64,000 nucleotides of DNA from an uncultured Eubacteriales bacterium (GCA_948467545.1 CAOKER010000002.1:186001-250000), one strand, 5' to 3'; shown: positions 43,785 to 53,180, counted from the stretch's first letter. Program-made: numbers and translations. The notes: generated from the letters alone by a model not told the origin.

Positions 43785-46700
43785 TTAAGAGTCTATCGTA
43801 GATACGCAGAGAGTTGTCTCTTCAAGCACATCCAAAAGCACTCTGACCGTATCGAGCGCGGTAAACATGGTTATATTGTTTTCTGTTGCAAGAGTACGGA
43901 TTTTGTAGCCGTCGGTCAGCTGTCCGAGCGACGCCACATCGCTTGTATTAATCACGTAAGCTATATGTCCCTGTCTGATAGCGGTCGGAATATCGTCGCT
44001 TCCTTCTCCGATTTTATGCAGGATTCTTGTGCGTATACCGTTCTTTTTCAGATATTCGGCAGTCCCGTTTGTGGCTTCGATATTAAAACCGAGATTGTAA
44101 AACCGTCTTATAAGCGGCAGGGCCTCTTCCTTGTCCCTGTCGGAAATGGTGGCAAAAACCGTCCCGTAATTCTGCAGACGCATTCCGGACGCCTGCAGAG
44201 CTTTATATAGAGCGCGGTTCAGCTTATTGTCGTATCCGATTGCCTCTCCCGTGGATTTCATTTCGGGAGAAAGATACGCGTCCAGACCGCGTATTTTGCT
44301 GAAGGAGAATACCGGGACCTTAACATACCATCTTTTCTTTTCTTCGGGATAAATATCAAAGATTCCCTGCTCCTTAAGGCTTTTTCCGAGAATAACCTCG
44401 GTTGCGATATCCGCGAGGCTGAAGCCGGTCGCCTTTGAAAGAAACGGCACGGTTCGCGATGAGCGCGGATTTACTTCTATAATGAAGACATTTTCATCTT
44501 TGTCAACAATAAACTGCACGTTGAAAAGACCTTGTATTCCTATACCGAGACCGAGCCTTTTTGCGTACTGCAGAATAATACCTTTAACTTTCGGCGAAAT
44601 GCTGAACGGAGGATACACGCTGATGGAATCTCCGCTGTGAACTCCGGTCCGCTCGACAAGCTCCATAATTCCCGGTACAAAGACGTCTCTGCCGTCGCAT
44701 ATGGCGTCGACCTCAACCTCTTTGCCGGCAATATATTTGTCGACAAGAACAGGCTTATCCACGTCAATTTCAACTGCCGTTTTCAGATAATGACGCAGCT
44801 GTTCTTCGTTGGAGACAATCTGCATTGCCCGTCCGCCGAGAACAAACGAAGGTCTGACGAGAACCGGGTATCCGATTTCGTCCGCGGCGCTGACTCCGTC
44901 TTCAATATTTGTGACCGCTTTGCCCTGAGGCTGAGGAATACCGAGAGAAAGCAGAAGCTTTTCAAACATGTCACGGTCTTCCGCCCTGTCAATCGCGTCA
45001 CAGTCGGTGCCTATAATTTTTACTCCCCGCTGACGAAGCGGCCGCGCGAGATTTATCGCCGTCTGACCTCCGAGAGAAGCGATTACTCCCTCCGGCTTTT
45101 CAAATTCGACGATATTCATTACATCTTCGGGTGTAAGAGGCTCAAAGTACAGCTTATCGGCCGTAGTGTAATCGGTTGATACGGTTTCGGGATTGTTGTT
45201 GATAATTATCGCTTCATATCCGCATTTCTTTATGGTCTTAACGGCGTGCACGGTGGAGTAGTCGAATTCAACTCCCTGTCCGATTCGTATCGGACCTGCT
45301 CCGAGTACAATAATTTTCTTTTTATCGGTTACAACAGATTTGTTCTGTTCGGAGTAGGATGAGTAGAAATAAGGGATATACGCTCCGGTATGAAGCGTAT
45401 CTGCCATTCGGAATATCGGTCTGATTTCTTCTCTGTGACGCATATTATAAACTTGGATTTCGTCGGTCTCCCAAAGTCCTGCGACGGTTTTATCCGAAAA
45501 GCCCATCTTCTTCGCGCTCTTAAGCGCCGCGGCGTCGTTTTTATGGAGAGAAATATACTGTTCCATATCAATGATTTTTTTCAGGGAATCGAGGAAAAAG
45601 GAGGTGATTTTTGTTATTTCATGAAGCTTTGAAACCGATGTTCCGAGGCGAAGCAGCTGAGCAACGGCGAAAATGCTGTCATCTTTATAATCACGGAGAT
45701 AATCGATAAGCTCCCGCTCGCTTTTATCCGCAAACTTTGAAAGCCAGAAATGAGACGCTCCCGTTTCAAGACATCTTACGGATTTGAGCAGACACTCTTC
45801 GAGCGACGAACCGATTCCCATAACTTCGCCGGTGGCTTTCATCTGTGTTCCGAGAACGTTTGAAGCGGAGGCAAATTTGTCGAACGGAAAACGGGGAAGC
45901 TTTGCGACAACATAATCGAGGACGGGAGCGGTCGCGGCTGTTGTATTTGCAATGACTATTTCATCAAGGGACATACCGACGGCAACCTTGGCGGTAACCT
46001 TGGCAATCGGGTATCCGCTTGCCTTTGACGCGAGTGCGGATGAGCGGGAAACTCTTGGGTTTACTTCTATAAGGTAGTATTCGCTTGAATTCGGATTCAG
46101 TGCGAACTGTATATTGCATCCGCCTTCAATTTTCAGCGCCTTGATAAGCTTTACCGCGCTGTCGCCGAGCATTTTCAGATCGTGCTCGCTCAAAGTCATA
46201 ATCGGGGCGACGACTATAGAATCTCCTGTGTGAACTCCGACAGGATCTATATTTTCCATTCCGCAGACTGTGATTACATTGTCGTCTTTGTCCCGCATCA
46301 TTTCAAATTCGATTTCTTTAAAGCCTTTTACGCTTTTTTCTATAAGCACCTGATGTACGGGCGACAGCTTAAAAGCGTTTGTTCCGATTTCGGCAAGCTC
46401 CTCCTCGTTATTCGCGAAGCCGCCTCCCGTTCCTCCCAGGGTAAAGGCCGGACGCAGTACAACCGGGTATCCGATGTTTGCCGCGGCTTTTTTTGCTTCT
46501 TCGAGAGAATAGGTAATTTCAGACGGAATTGTGGGCTCTCCGATTGACTGACAAAGCTCTTTGAAGAGCTCGCGGTCCTCGGCCTGTTCGATACTCCTGC
46601 TGCTTGTGCCGAGAAGCTCTACGGAGCATTCCTTAAGCACTCCTTTTTTTTCAAGCTGCATGGCTAAATTGAGCCCGGTCTGACCTCCTATTCCGGGAAT

Positions 46701-46958
46701 TATGGCGTTGGGACGTTCGTATCTTAATATCCGCGCGATATATTCGAGCGTCAGCGGCTCCATATATACTTTGTCGGCAATTGATGTGTCCGTCATTATT
46801 GTCGCGGGATTTGAATTGCAGAGGACAACCTCGTATCCTTCCTCTTTAAGGGCGAGACATGCCTGTGTTCCCGCATAGTCAAACTCTGCGGCCTGTCCGA
46901 TAACGATAGGTCCCGAGCCGATTATCATGATTTTTTTGATATCCGTACGTTTTGACAT
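43785..46958 (-). CDS. carB: Carbamoyl-phosphate synthase large subunit
   Basis: 1057 residues, full length, with two homologous ATP-grasp halves. Half one has MIIGSGPIVIGQAAEFDYAG, LRPAFTLGGTGGGF and VNPRVSRSSALASKA. Half two begins IVLGAGPIRIGQGVEFDYS and has VRPSFVLGGRAM and VNPRSSRTVPFLSKA. The C-terminal allosteric domain is from about 930. It needs ammonia from a glutaminase partner (CarA), but no carA lies in the window. Confidence 0.98.
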   Translation of the reverse strand: MSKRTDIKKIMIIGSGPIVIGQAAEFDYAGTQACLALKEEGYEVVLCNSNPATIMTDTSIADKVYMEPLTLEYIARILRYERPNAIIPGIGGQTGLNLAMQLEKKGVLKECSVELLGTSSRSIEQAEDRELFKELCQSIGEPTIPSEITYSLEEAKKAAANIGYPVVLRPAFTLGGTGGGFANNEEELAEIGTNAFKLSPVHQVLIEKSVKGFKEIEFEMMRDKDDNVITVCGMENIDPVGVHTGDSIVVAPIMTLSEHDLKMLGDSAVKLIKALKIEGGCNIQFALNPNSSEYYLIEVNPRVSRSSALASKASGYPIAKVTAKVAVGMSLDEIVIANTTAATAPVLDYVVAKLPRFPFDKFASASNVLGTQMKATGEVMGIGSSLEECLLKSVRCLETGASHFWLSKFADKSERELIDYLRDYKDDSIFAVAQLLRLGTSVSKLHEITKITSFFLDSLKKIIDMEQYISLHKNDAAALKSAKKMGFSDKTVAGLWETDEIQVYNMRHREEIRPIFRMADTLHTGAYIPYFYSSYSEQNKSVVTDKKKIIVLGAGPIRIGQGVEFDYSTVHAVKTIKKCGYEAIIINNNPETVSTDYTTADKLYFEPLTPEDVMNIVEFEKPEGVIASLGGQTAINLARPLRQRGVKIIGTDCDAIDRAEDRDMFEKLLLSLGIPQPQGKAVTNIEDGVSAADEIGYPVLVRPSFVLGGRAMQIVSNEEQLRHYLKTAVEIDVDKPVLVDKYIAGKEVEVDAICDGRDVFVPGIMELVERTGVHSGDSISVYPPFSISPKVKGIILQYAKRLGLGIGIQGLFNVQFIVDKDENVFIIEVNPRSSRTVPFLSKATGFSLADIATEVILGKSLKEQGIFDIYPEEKKRWYVKVPVFSFSKIRGLDAYLSPEMKSTGEAIGYDNKLNRALYKALQASGMRLQNYGTVFATISDRDKEEALPLIRRFYNLGFNIEATNGTAEYLKKNGIRTRILHKIGEGSDDIPTAIRQGHIAYVINTSDVASLGQLTDGYKIRTLATENNITMFTALDTVRVLLDVLEETTLCVSTIDS

Positions 46959-47024
46959 TATTGTTTCCTCCGGTATTTGATTCTGTTCAGCGGTTTTCTG
47001 TATGATTATTCTTTCGATAAGGCG

Positions 47025-47137
47025 GCGATATCTTTAGCTGCGATGTCGTCTTTAGCCGCGATGTCGTCTTTAGCTGCGATATTGTCTTTAGTCGCGATGT
47101 CGTCTATAGTCGCGATGTTATCTTTAGCTGTGCGGGC
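47025..47137. repeat. 18-bp tandem repeat between pyrC and carB
   Basis: About seven copies, exact period 18, of GCGATGTCGTCTTTAGCC. GCGAT recurs at 47040, 47058, 47076, 47094 and 47112. The array is approached from the pyrC stop by decayed units. Confidence 0.92.
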
Positions 47138-47159
47138 ATATTTAATTGCGATTACCTCT

Positions 47160-48371
47160 TTATTTATCGCTGTATACTGCTTTTTCGTTTGCGACGGTTA
47201 GGACGCACCTCCCCAAAACTTCCCTGCCGGAAAACGGAGTTGCTCTCCCTTCGGAGTAAAATTTATTCGGATCTATGCGATACGGCTCGGAGATTTCAAA
47301 GACCGCAAAATCGTGACCGCCGTCTATTCCGAAGCGTCTCCGCGGCGCCGTGCACATCAGCCCGATAAGCTTGTCAAGGCTGCAGAAGCCTTTCATTACA
47401 AGCTCCGTATAAAGAATCGGAAAAGCCGTTTCAAGTCCGACGACTCCCATTAAGCTGCCCTCAAGTCCGCGTGATTTTTCCGAGACGCTGTGCGGCGCGT
47501 GGTCGGTTGCAATCATGTCGATTGTGCCGTCCGCGATTCCGCGGAGCAGAGCTTCTCTGTCCGCTTTTCCCCGAAGAGGCGGGTTCATCTTAAATCGTCC
47601 GTCCTCCTCAAGGCTGTCATCGCAAAGAACGAGATAGTGCGGCGCGGTTTCGCAGGTAATATCGACTCCTTCGGCCTTTGCGCGTCTTATAAGCTCTACG
47701 CTTTCCTTTGCCGAAATGTGGCACACATGGTACGCGCAGCCCGTCTCCTTTGCCAGTCCGATGTCTCTTTCAATCTGTCTGAACTCGCTCTCGCTGCAGA
47801 TTCCGCGGTGTCCGTGACACCTTGCGTATTCGCCGTCGTGGATATATCCGCCGCGGAGAAGCGTATTATCCTCACAGTGAGCCGCTATAATTTTTCCGAG
47901 AGATCGGGCTTTGATCATAGCCTGTCTCATTATATCTTCACTCTGAACTCCCCTGCCGTCGTCCGAAAAAGCACAGACGTATTCGGCCATACCGTTCATG
48001 TCTGAGAGCTCGGAGCCGCTTTCGCCGACCGTAATCGCACCGTAGGGAATTACTTTGATTTCGGCCGATTTTTCTATTGCGTCAAGCTGAGGCTTCAAGG
48101 TTTCGGGCGAATCCGGAACGGGATTCAGATTCGGCATTGTACACACAGCCGTGTATCCTCCGTGCGCAGCTGCGGCGCAGCCGCTTTTTATCGTTTCTTT
48201 ATATAAAAAACCCGGCTCTCTGAAATGTACATGTACATCGCAGAGACCGGGAACTATAATGTAATTTTCCGAGAAATAGGAAGTAAGACCGGCATCGGTC
48301 AGAAAGTCAAAAGCAAAAGACTGAACTTCATTTTTGTATGCCCTTTTGTATGCCATGTCTGTTGTTTTCAT
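47160..48371 (-). CDS. pyrC: Dihydroorotase
   Basis: 403 residues from the ATG with AGGAGGAG upstream; the longer frame to 48452 runs into the leader terminator. An amidohydrolase of class I: metal-binding VHFREPG, AHCEDN, HVCHISAKES and the late ATDHAPHS. It cyclises carbamoylaspartate. First structural gene of the pyr unit, after the attenuator. Confidence 0.97.
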   Translation of the reverse strand: MKTTDMAYKRAYKNEVQSFAFDFLTDAGLTSYFSENYIIVPGLCDVHVHFREPGFLYKETIKSGCAAAAHGGYTAVCTMPNLNPVPDSPETLKPQLDAIEKSAEIKVIPYGAITVGESGSELSDMNGMAEYVCAFSDDGRGVQSEDIMRQAMIKARSLGKIIAAHCEDNTLLRGGYIHDGEYARCHGHRGICSESEFRQIERDIGLAKETGCAYHVCHISAKESVELIRRAKAEGVDITCETAPHYLVLCDDSLEEDGRFKMNPPLRGKADREALLRGIADGTIDMIATDHAPHSVSEKSRGLEGSLMGVVGLETAFPILYTELVMKGFCSLDKLIGLMCTAPRRRFGIDGGHDFAVFEISEPYRIDPNKFYSEGRATPFSGREVLGRCVLTVANEKAVYSDK

Positions 48372-48421
48372 GTGACTCCTCCTGCTCTGAGAATATATCC
48401 GGCGTTCCGTCTGAATTAACC

Positions 48422-48457
48422 GTAATAAATAAAAAATCTTGCTTTTCAGCAAGATTT
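48422..48457 (-). terminator. pyr leader attenuator terminator
   Basis: AAATCTTGCT / AGCAAGATTT with a 4-base loop is followed on the minus strand by TTTATTTATT. It lies 50 bases before pyrC, inside the transcript, so it acts as an attenuator. Confidence 0.88.
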
Positions 48458-48580
48458 GATAAACAGGCTATAAATAGATAAGGATAAAGCTGCGTCTGAG
48501 AGAAAATTTTAAAACGCTTATACTCTATCACATGTTACCAATCTTGCCGGCATCTCTGTACCAACTTAAAAATTGTCATC
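48458..48580 (-). promoter_or_regulatory. pyr operon leader with candidate antiterminator
   Basis: About 120 bases of leader upstream of the terminator. GCAAGATT at 48540-48547 (minus strand) equals the 3' arm of the terminator and can pair with its 5' arm AATCTTGC, a classic antiterminator. TGTTAC and GTAACA near the ends of the first 45 bases can also pair. A 14-codon frame ATG-ACA-ATT (48579 to 48535) starts at the predicted first transcribed base and runs across the antiterminator segment. No PyrR-binding consensus or T-box was recognised. Confidence 0.55.
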
Positions 48581-48586
48581 TGTAAC

Positions 48587-48615
48587 AGTATATCACAAAG
48601 ATAATTTTATGTCAA
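48587..48615 (-). promoter_or_regulatory. pyr operon promoter (sigma-A)
   Basis: On the minus strand TTGACA, 17 bp, TATACT. A second TTGACA exists 22 bp upstream because a 22-bp stretch (48607-48650) is duplicated. Confidence 0.9.
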
Positions 48616-48652
48616 GTAAAAATTTGCGTTATGTCAAGTAAAAATTTGCGGT

Positions 48653-49936
48653 TTATCCGGCCTTTTTGCTTCTTACCATGAAAGCGTTCGGGAGAATTCG
48701 CCCGATAGACGGATTCCATGAACAGTTTTTTGTGGTGATTTCACCGTTATAGGCAAGGCATGAGCTTGCGCCTCCGTCACAGCAGGACGCGTTTACAATG
48801 TTATAATCCATCAGTATTTCGGCCAGATCTCCTACCGTGCATCCGACAGACCAGGTTACATCGCGCCCGTCTATAATGAGAAAGGCAATTACACCGTCTT
48901 CTCTCTGACCGACCGCGGTTCTCGGCTGAAGACCGTACCCCGCCGATCCTGTTACCTGCTGTACGCCGTCCGCGATTAAGACAGGATAAAATTGAATTCC
49001 GTCGCGTATATTGTACTGATCCCAGCTTCCGATGTCACCCACAACAAGCTTATCGTCGGTTGTCAGAACAATGCTGCTGTAGCCGGACAGATAATTCCCC
49101 CAGTAGTTTCCCTCCGAGCATGAGAGGCCGACGATTGTTCCTCCGTTTCCGTTTCCCGCCGGATCGTTAAACCCGCTTGCGTTTATTCCGGCGACCGCTC
49201 CGTAAACCTCCATCATGTCGAGAATTCTCATTCCGGTATTGTTTTGATACTGTGTTTGTCCGACAAACACTCTTGACGGATCATCGATAAGCATGATCTG
49301 ACCTCTGAAGCTGCCTCGGACAATTTCAGATATTATCAGTCCTTCTTCTATGTCGTTTACAAGAACGGTGTTGCCCGCGTAGTCCTTGTCTCCGACGCTG
49401 AGTTCTTTTTGACCGAGAATGTCCTCCGGACGTTTTTCCTTTGCCGGCACATCCTTTTCATCGCTCGTATCCTTTGTTTCATCGGTCATCACCAACAAAT
49501 CGTTTCCGCCGACTATTCCTGAGTTTGTGGTGTAATTCTTCATTACCTCGTCAATTGTATTTTTCGGGAAAAACGCGGTTGCAAGCCAATGATGCTTTCC
49601 TGTTGTCATGGCGGTTTCTATCCATATGCCGCGCCAATACGCGATAAACGGAATGTTTGAAAACACCACGATAAGATACATGCATACAATTGCTCCGATA
49701 ACCGATGAGAGGGTTATAAGTATTTTGCGTCTGCGCCTTTTCGGATTGGTTTTCGCGGAGAGCTTTTTAGCCGTCTTTTTACTCTCCTGTTTTTTATTTT
49801 TGCCCGAAGCGCCTTTTCCGCGCATGTTGCCACGCATATTTCCGCGCATGTTTTCACGCATGATAGAAGCTTTTTCAAGAGATAAAATATCCTGAGCCTT
49901 GTCTTCCGCAGATATAACGGAATTTTGTTCTGCCAT
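48653..49936 (-). CDS. Membrane-anchored phosphodiester glycosidase (NAGPA) domain protein
   Basis: 427 residues from the ATG after AAAGGACAAAGG; a further ATG at 49954 has no site. A basic cytoplasmic N-terminus contains the in-frame repeat MRGN-MRGN-MRGK, then Lys/Arg-rich sequence and one membrane helix (about 80-100). The extracellular part from about 185 is the NAGPA/DUF2233 fold: VAGINASGFNDPAGNGNGG, LQPRTAVGQREDGVIAFLIIDGRD and the late ASCCDGGASSCLAYNGEI. Members remove GlcNAc from phosphodiesters or act on wall polymers. Substrate here unknown. Confidence 0.9.
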   Translation of the reverse strand: MAEQNSVISAEDKAQDILSLEKASIMRENMRGNMRGNMRGKGASGKNKKQESKKTAKKLSAKTNPKRRRRKILITLSSVIGAIVCMYLIVVFSNIPFIAYWRGIWIETAMTTGKHHWLATAFFPKNTIDEVMKNYTTNSGIVGGNDLLVMTDETKDTSDEKDVPAKEKRPEDILGQKELSVGDKDYAGNTVLVNDIEEGLIISEIVRGSFRGQIMLIDDPSRVFVGQTQYQNNTGMRILDMMEVYGAVAGINASGFNDPAGNGNGGTIVGLSCSEGNYWGNYLSGYSSIVLTTDDKLVVGDIGSWDQYNIRDGIQFYPVLIADGVQQVTGSAGYGLQPRTAVGQREDGVIAFLIIDGRDVTWSVGCTVGDLAEILMDYNIVNASCCDGGASSCLAYNGEITTKNCSWNPSIGRILPNAFMVRSKKAG

Positions 49937-50289
49937 AGACCTTTGTCCTTTCATAAGATAGGTAGGGTGTGAAACATCGAAGTGTGAAAAATGAATTCCT
50001 GTTTATATATATGTATAGATATGTATAAATAATCGAATTACCGCAATTATATATATTTCGCAGGTAATTATATCACAACTTAGAATAAAATGTGTATTCA
50101 TTTTGTTAATTCTCTGTATATGCTATACGAAAATAAATAATATAACTTAAGCGGAATGTCTCATTTATAGGAGGCGGCGGATACCGCCGTGTTTTTTAGC
50201 GGCGGTGTAATTACGGAACGCCTATGCACGGAGCTCTTTGCGTTACTGCATTACTGAAAAAATTTTTCTAAAAAATTATCAGATTGCTA
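49937..50289. other. Gap between divergent genes, with two exclusive hairpins
   Basis: No gene. An extended -10 (TGATATAAT on the minus strand, 50067-50072) may serve the NAGPA gene, but no -35 fits. At 50175-50206 two overlapping hairpins compete: CGGCGG-ATA-CCGCCG followed by TGTTTTTT, and ACCGCCG with the later CGGCGGT. The first looks like a plus-strand terminator although no plus-strand gene precedes it. Confidence 0.4.
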
Positions 50290-50318
50290 TTGACAATCAT
50301 ATGACTATATGATATAAT
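50290..50318 (+). promoter_or_regulatory. SPFH gene promoter (sigma-A)
   Basis: TTGACA, 17 bp, TATAAT: full consensus. Confidence 0.94.
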
Positions 50319-50383
50319 CATATCAATGGAAAATAACAGTGCTGAAATTACCAAAATACATATTTACAAAGGAGTAAAATTAA

Positions 50384-51280
50384 ATGACCAAATTTAAAGC
50401 TAACGGAAAAAAGATCAGCGTGAAGCTGATTCTTGTGATTGCGGCAGCGGCAGTATTGATTATATTGGGTGCGATGTGTACCGTTCAGGTACCGACCGGA
50501 CATACCGGCGTTGTTGTTACTTTCGGACGTACCGAAAGCTATGTACTGTCAGAAGGACTTCATTTTGTGCTTCCGTGGCAGAATGTAATTAAAATGGATA
50601 ACCGCGCGCAAAAGGAGTCGGTAACGCTCAGCGCGTTTTCAAGCGATATCCAGCAGGTAGAGGTAAATGTTTCCGTAAATTACAGCGTTGACAGAGAGAC
50701 CTCTCAGGAGCTTTACAGAAATGTAGGACAGTATTACTATGACACGGTGATGAATCCGAGAATTATGGAGGACGTTAAGGCCGTGTTCTCAAAATGTACC
50801 GCGGAAAATCTTGTCGCGAGCCGAGAGGACCTTTCGGTCGAGGTGGAATCTATTCTTTCGCCCGAAATGAAAGAATACGGTATCGAAATAATTTCCGTAT
50901 CAATTGAAGATATTGATTTTACGGACGTCTTTACAGACGCTGTAGAAGCAAAGCAGGTTGCGGAGCAGTCGAAGCTTCAGGCGGAAATTGAGGAAGCGCA
51001 AAAAACAATGATTGCACAGCAGGAAGCGGAGCGCGCACAGATTCAGGCTAACGCCAACGCGGAAGTGGCAAAGATAAACGCGGACGCGGAGGCGTACGCC
51101 GTTAAGGTTGCGGCAGACGCCGAAGCGGAAGCAAACCAGAAAATAGCAAATTCTCTTACAAACGAACTTATTCAGTACAATGAAGTTTCCAGATGGAACG
51201 GCGAGCTTCCGCAGGTTTATGCGTCGGACGGAACGGTTCCGATTCTGAACATGCAGGGAGACGGCAATACGCAGGGTTGA
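50384..51280 (+). CDS. SPFH/prohibitin family membrane protein
   Basis: 298 residues. One N-terminal membrane helix (about 14-34) with a short basic tail, then the SPFH domain from VQVPTGHTGVVVTFGRTE to about 200. It has the YGIEIISVSIEDIDF strand typical of HflC/prohibitin, and a long Ala/Glu coiled coil (about 205-265). Such proteins form large oligomeric cages in the membrane that organise proteases or lipids. Single gene with consensus promoter and strong terminator; no ftsH or nfeD partner adjoins. Confidence 0.93.
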   Translation: MTKFKANGKKISVKLILVIAAAAVLIILGAMCTVQVPTGHTGVVVTFGRTESYVLSEGLHFVLPWQNVIKMDNRAQKESVTLSAFSSDIQQVEVNVSVNYSVDRETSQELYRNVGQYYYDTVMNPRIMEDVKAVFSKCTAENLVASREDLSVEVESILSPEMKEYGIEIISVSIEDIDFTDVFTDAVEAKQVAEQSKLQAEIEEAQKTMIAQQEAERAQIQANANAEVAKINADAEAYAVKVAADAEAEANQKIANSLTNELIQYNEVSRWNGELPQVYASDGTVPILNMQGDGNTQG

Positions 51281-51287
51281 TTAATTA

Positions 51288-51328
51288 AAAAAACGGACCT
51301 GAGGTTATTTACCTCAGGTCCGTTTTTG
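51288..51328. terminator. Bidirectional terminator
   Basis: A perfect ACGGACCTGAGGT stem with a 5-base loop, flanked by A7 and T5, serves the SPFH gene and the converging gpmI. Confidence 0.95.
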
Positions 51329-51367
51329 TCAGTCTGCAAAAGAGGCGGAGAACAGGGAGGCGCTCCC

Positions 51368-51455
51368 GCATAGCGCACATAGCGCACATACCGTGCATAC
51401 CGTACATACCGCAGAAGCGCCGCCGTCTATGAATAATCCTATGAATATATGAATA
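51368..51455. repeat. Short tandem words downstream of gpmI
   Basis: Runs of a 9-10 bp unit (ATAGCGCAC and ATACCGTGC variants, 51368-51414), then CTATGAATA variants up to the gpmI stop. Non-coding. Confidence 0.75.
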
Positions 51456-51461
51456 GATTAT

Positions 51462-53108
51462 TTAACTCTCAATAATAGATTTGTCCCACATGTCGGGCGC
51501 CTCATAGCCGAGAAGGTTTACCGTTGTCGCCGCAATGTTTGAAAGTCCGTAGGATTCATTTGTTTTTACGGTGTATTTATCCGAGGTGAAATTATCGTAA
51601 AATATGCATGGAACAGGGTTCAGCGTGTGACTTGTCTTTGCTTTCGGATTTCCCTCGGCGCCTATCTTGGGCGCTTTTGTCTTTTTGTCGATTTCGTACA
51701 TCTCGTCGGCGTTGCCGTGGTCTGCCGTTATGATAACCGCGCCCTGAAGCTTATCAATTACCGGAAGAATACGCGCGAGCTGAAGGTCAAGCGCTTCAAC
51801 GCTGATAACCGTCGCCTGATAATTTCCGGTATGTCCCACCATGTCGCCGTTAGGATAATTGCATCTCAGATATTTATATTTTCCGGAGAGAAGCATTTCG
51901 ATGAGCTTATCTGTGATTTCCGCGCATTTCATCCACGGGCGCTGTTCAAACGGAATTATATCGCTTGGAATTTCGATGTATGTTTCAAGCTCCTCGGAAA
52001 ACTTTCCGGATTTGTTTCCGTTCCAAAAATATGTGACATGACCGTATTTTTGCGTTTCCGAAATGGCGAGCTGGCTGATTCCGGTGTCGGCAAGATATTC
52101 GCCGAGCGTATTTGTAATTTCCGGAGGATTTACAAGATAGTGCGCGGGAATATGCAGATCGCCGTCATATTCAAGCATTCCGGCATAATAGACTTTCGGC
52201 GCGCGTATTCTGTCAAATTTGTCAAAATCCGCTCCGCCTTCAAAGGCTCTTGAGATTTCAAGAGAACGGTCGCCGCGGAAATTATAGAAGATAACCGTGT
52301 CACCGTCTTCAATTGTACCGACGGGACTGCCGTCTTTTTCAATGACAAAGGGATCGATGTCCTGATCTATGGCATGAGTTTCCCCGCGCAGGGTTTTCAC
52401 AGCTTCGGACGCGGATGCAAATCTTCGCGCGTCGCCGAGTACGTGGGTATGCCAGCCGCGTTCTACCATGGACCAGTCGGCTTCATAGCGGTCCATTGTT
52501 ATTTTCATTCTTCCTCCGCCGGACGCGATACAGATATCAAAGCTATCGCTTCTGAGCCCTTTCAGGAAATCCTCAAACGGTTCGATATATTCAAGAGCCG
52601 TTGTCTCTCCGACATCGCGGCCGTCCAGCAGAATGTGAATTCTCACGCGTCCTACGCCGTCTTTTTTTGCGTGCTCGATCATACTCCGCAGATGCTCGAT
52701 GTTAGAGTGAACATTGCCGTCGGAAAAAAGACCGAGGAAGTGCATTGTGCCGTTACTTTCAAGCACATTTTTAACAGCGGCTTTCCATGTTTCCGATTCA
52801 AACATTTTACCGGAAGAAATTGAGTTTGAAACAAGCAGCGCTCCTTGAGCAAAAACCTGTCCCGAGCCGAGCGCATTGTGACCTACTTCCGAATTTCCCA
52901 TGTCGTCGTCCGACGGGAGGCCGACCGCCGTTCCGTGAGCCTTAAGAGTTACCGTCGGGTATTTTTTCATAAGCATATCGAGAGTCGGTGTATACGCGGC
53001 TTCGACCGCGTTTCCGTTTCCGGGGGCGTTCAGTCCTACGCCGTCCATGACAATTGTAAGAAGAGGTCCCTTTATACCTGCGAATTTATCTGATTTATTT
53101 AGTTTCAT
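51462..53108 (-). CDS. gpmI: 2,3-bisphosphoglycerate-independent phosphoglycerate mutase
   Basis: 548 residues, slightly longer than the usual 510. Alkaline-phosphatase-like core: LLTIVMDGVGL near the start, nucleophile Ser in DDDMGNSEVGHNALG (about 73), HILLDGRDVGE, FYNFRGDRSLEISRAF and the metal-binding VIITADHGNADEM with HTLNPVPCIFYD. Converts 3- and 2-phosphoglycerate and is Mn-dependent, as in spore formers. Its ribosome binding site ends a 13-bp repeat array. Confidence 0.97.
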   Translation of the reverse strand: MKLNKSDKFAGIKGPLLTIVMDGVGLNAPGNGNAVEAAYTPTLDMLMKKYPTVTLKAHGTAVGLPSDDDMGNSEVGHNALGSGQVFAQGALLVSNSISSGKMFESETWKAAVKNVLESNGTMHFLGLFSDGNVHSNIEHLRSMIEHAKKDGVGRVRIHILLDGRDVGETTALEYIEPFEDFLKGLRSDSFDICIASGGGRMKITMDRYEADWSMVERGWHTHVLGDARRFASASEAVKTLRGETHAIDQDIDPFVIEKDGSPVGTIEDGDTVIFYNFRGDRSLEISRAFEGGADFDKFDRIRAPKVYYAGMLEYDGDLHIPAHYLVNPPEITNTLGEYLADTGISQLAISETQKYGHVTYFWNGNKSGKFSEELETYIEIPSDIIPFEQRPWMKCAEITDKLIEMLLSGKYKYLRCNYPNGDMVGHTGNYQATVISVEALDLQLARILPVIDKLQGAVIITADHGNADEMYEIDKKTKAPKIGAEGNPKAKTSHTLNPVPCIFYDNFTSDKYTVKTNESYGLSNIAATTVNLLGYEAPDMWDKSIIES

Positions 53109-53124
53109 TGGATAACCAAGCCTT

Positions 53125-53180
53125 TCTTTTTTATATTACTTTTTATTATTACTTTTTGATCTTACTTTTTAATATTACTG
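53125..53180. repeat. 13-bp tandem repeat upstream of gpmI
   Basis: Four copies, exact period 13, of ATTACTTTTTATT (53135, 53148, 53161, 53174). On the minus strand the unit is TAATATAAAAAAG, and the last merges into AAAGAAAGG, the gpmI ribosome binding site. Confidence 0.9.

Noticed and set aside
48458-48580. T-box leader for the pyr operon
   Set aside because: No T-box core sequence (AGGGUGGNACCGCG-like) is present, and pyr genes are not typical T-box targets.
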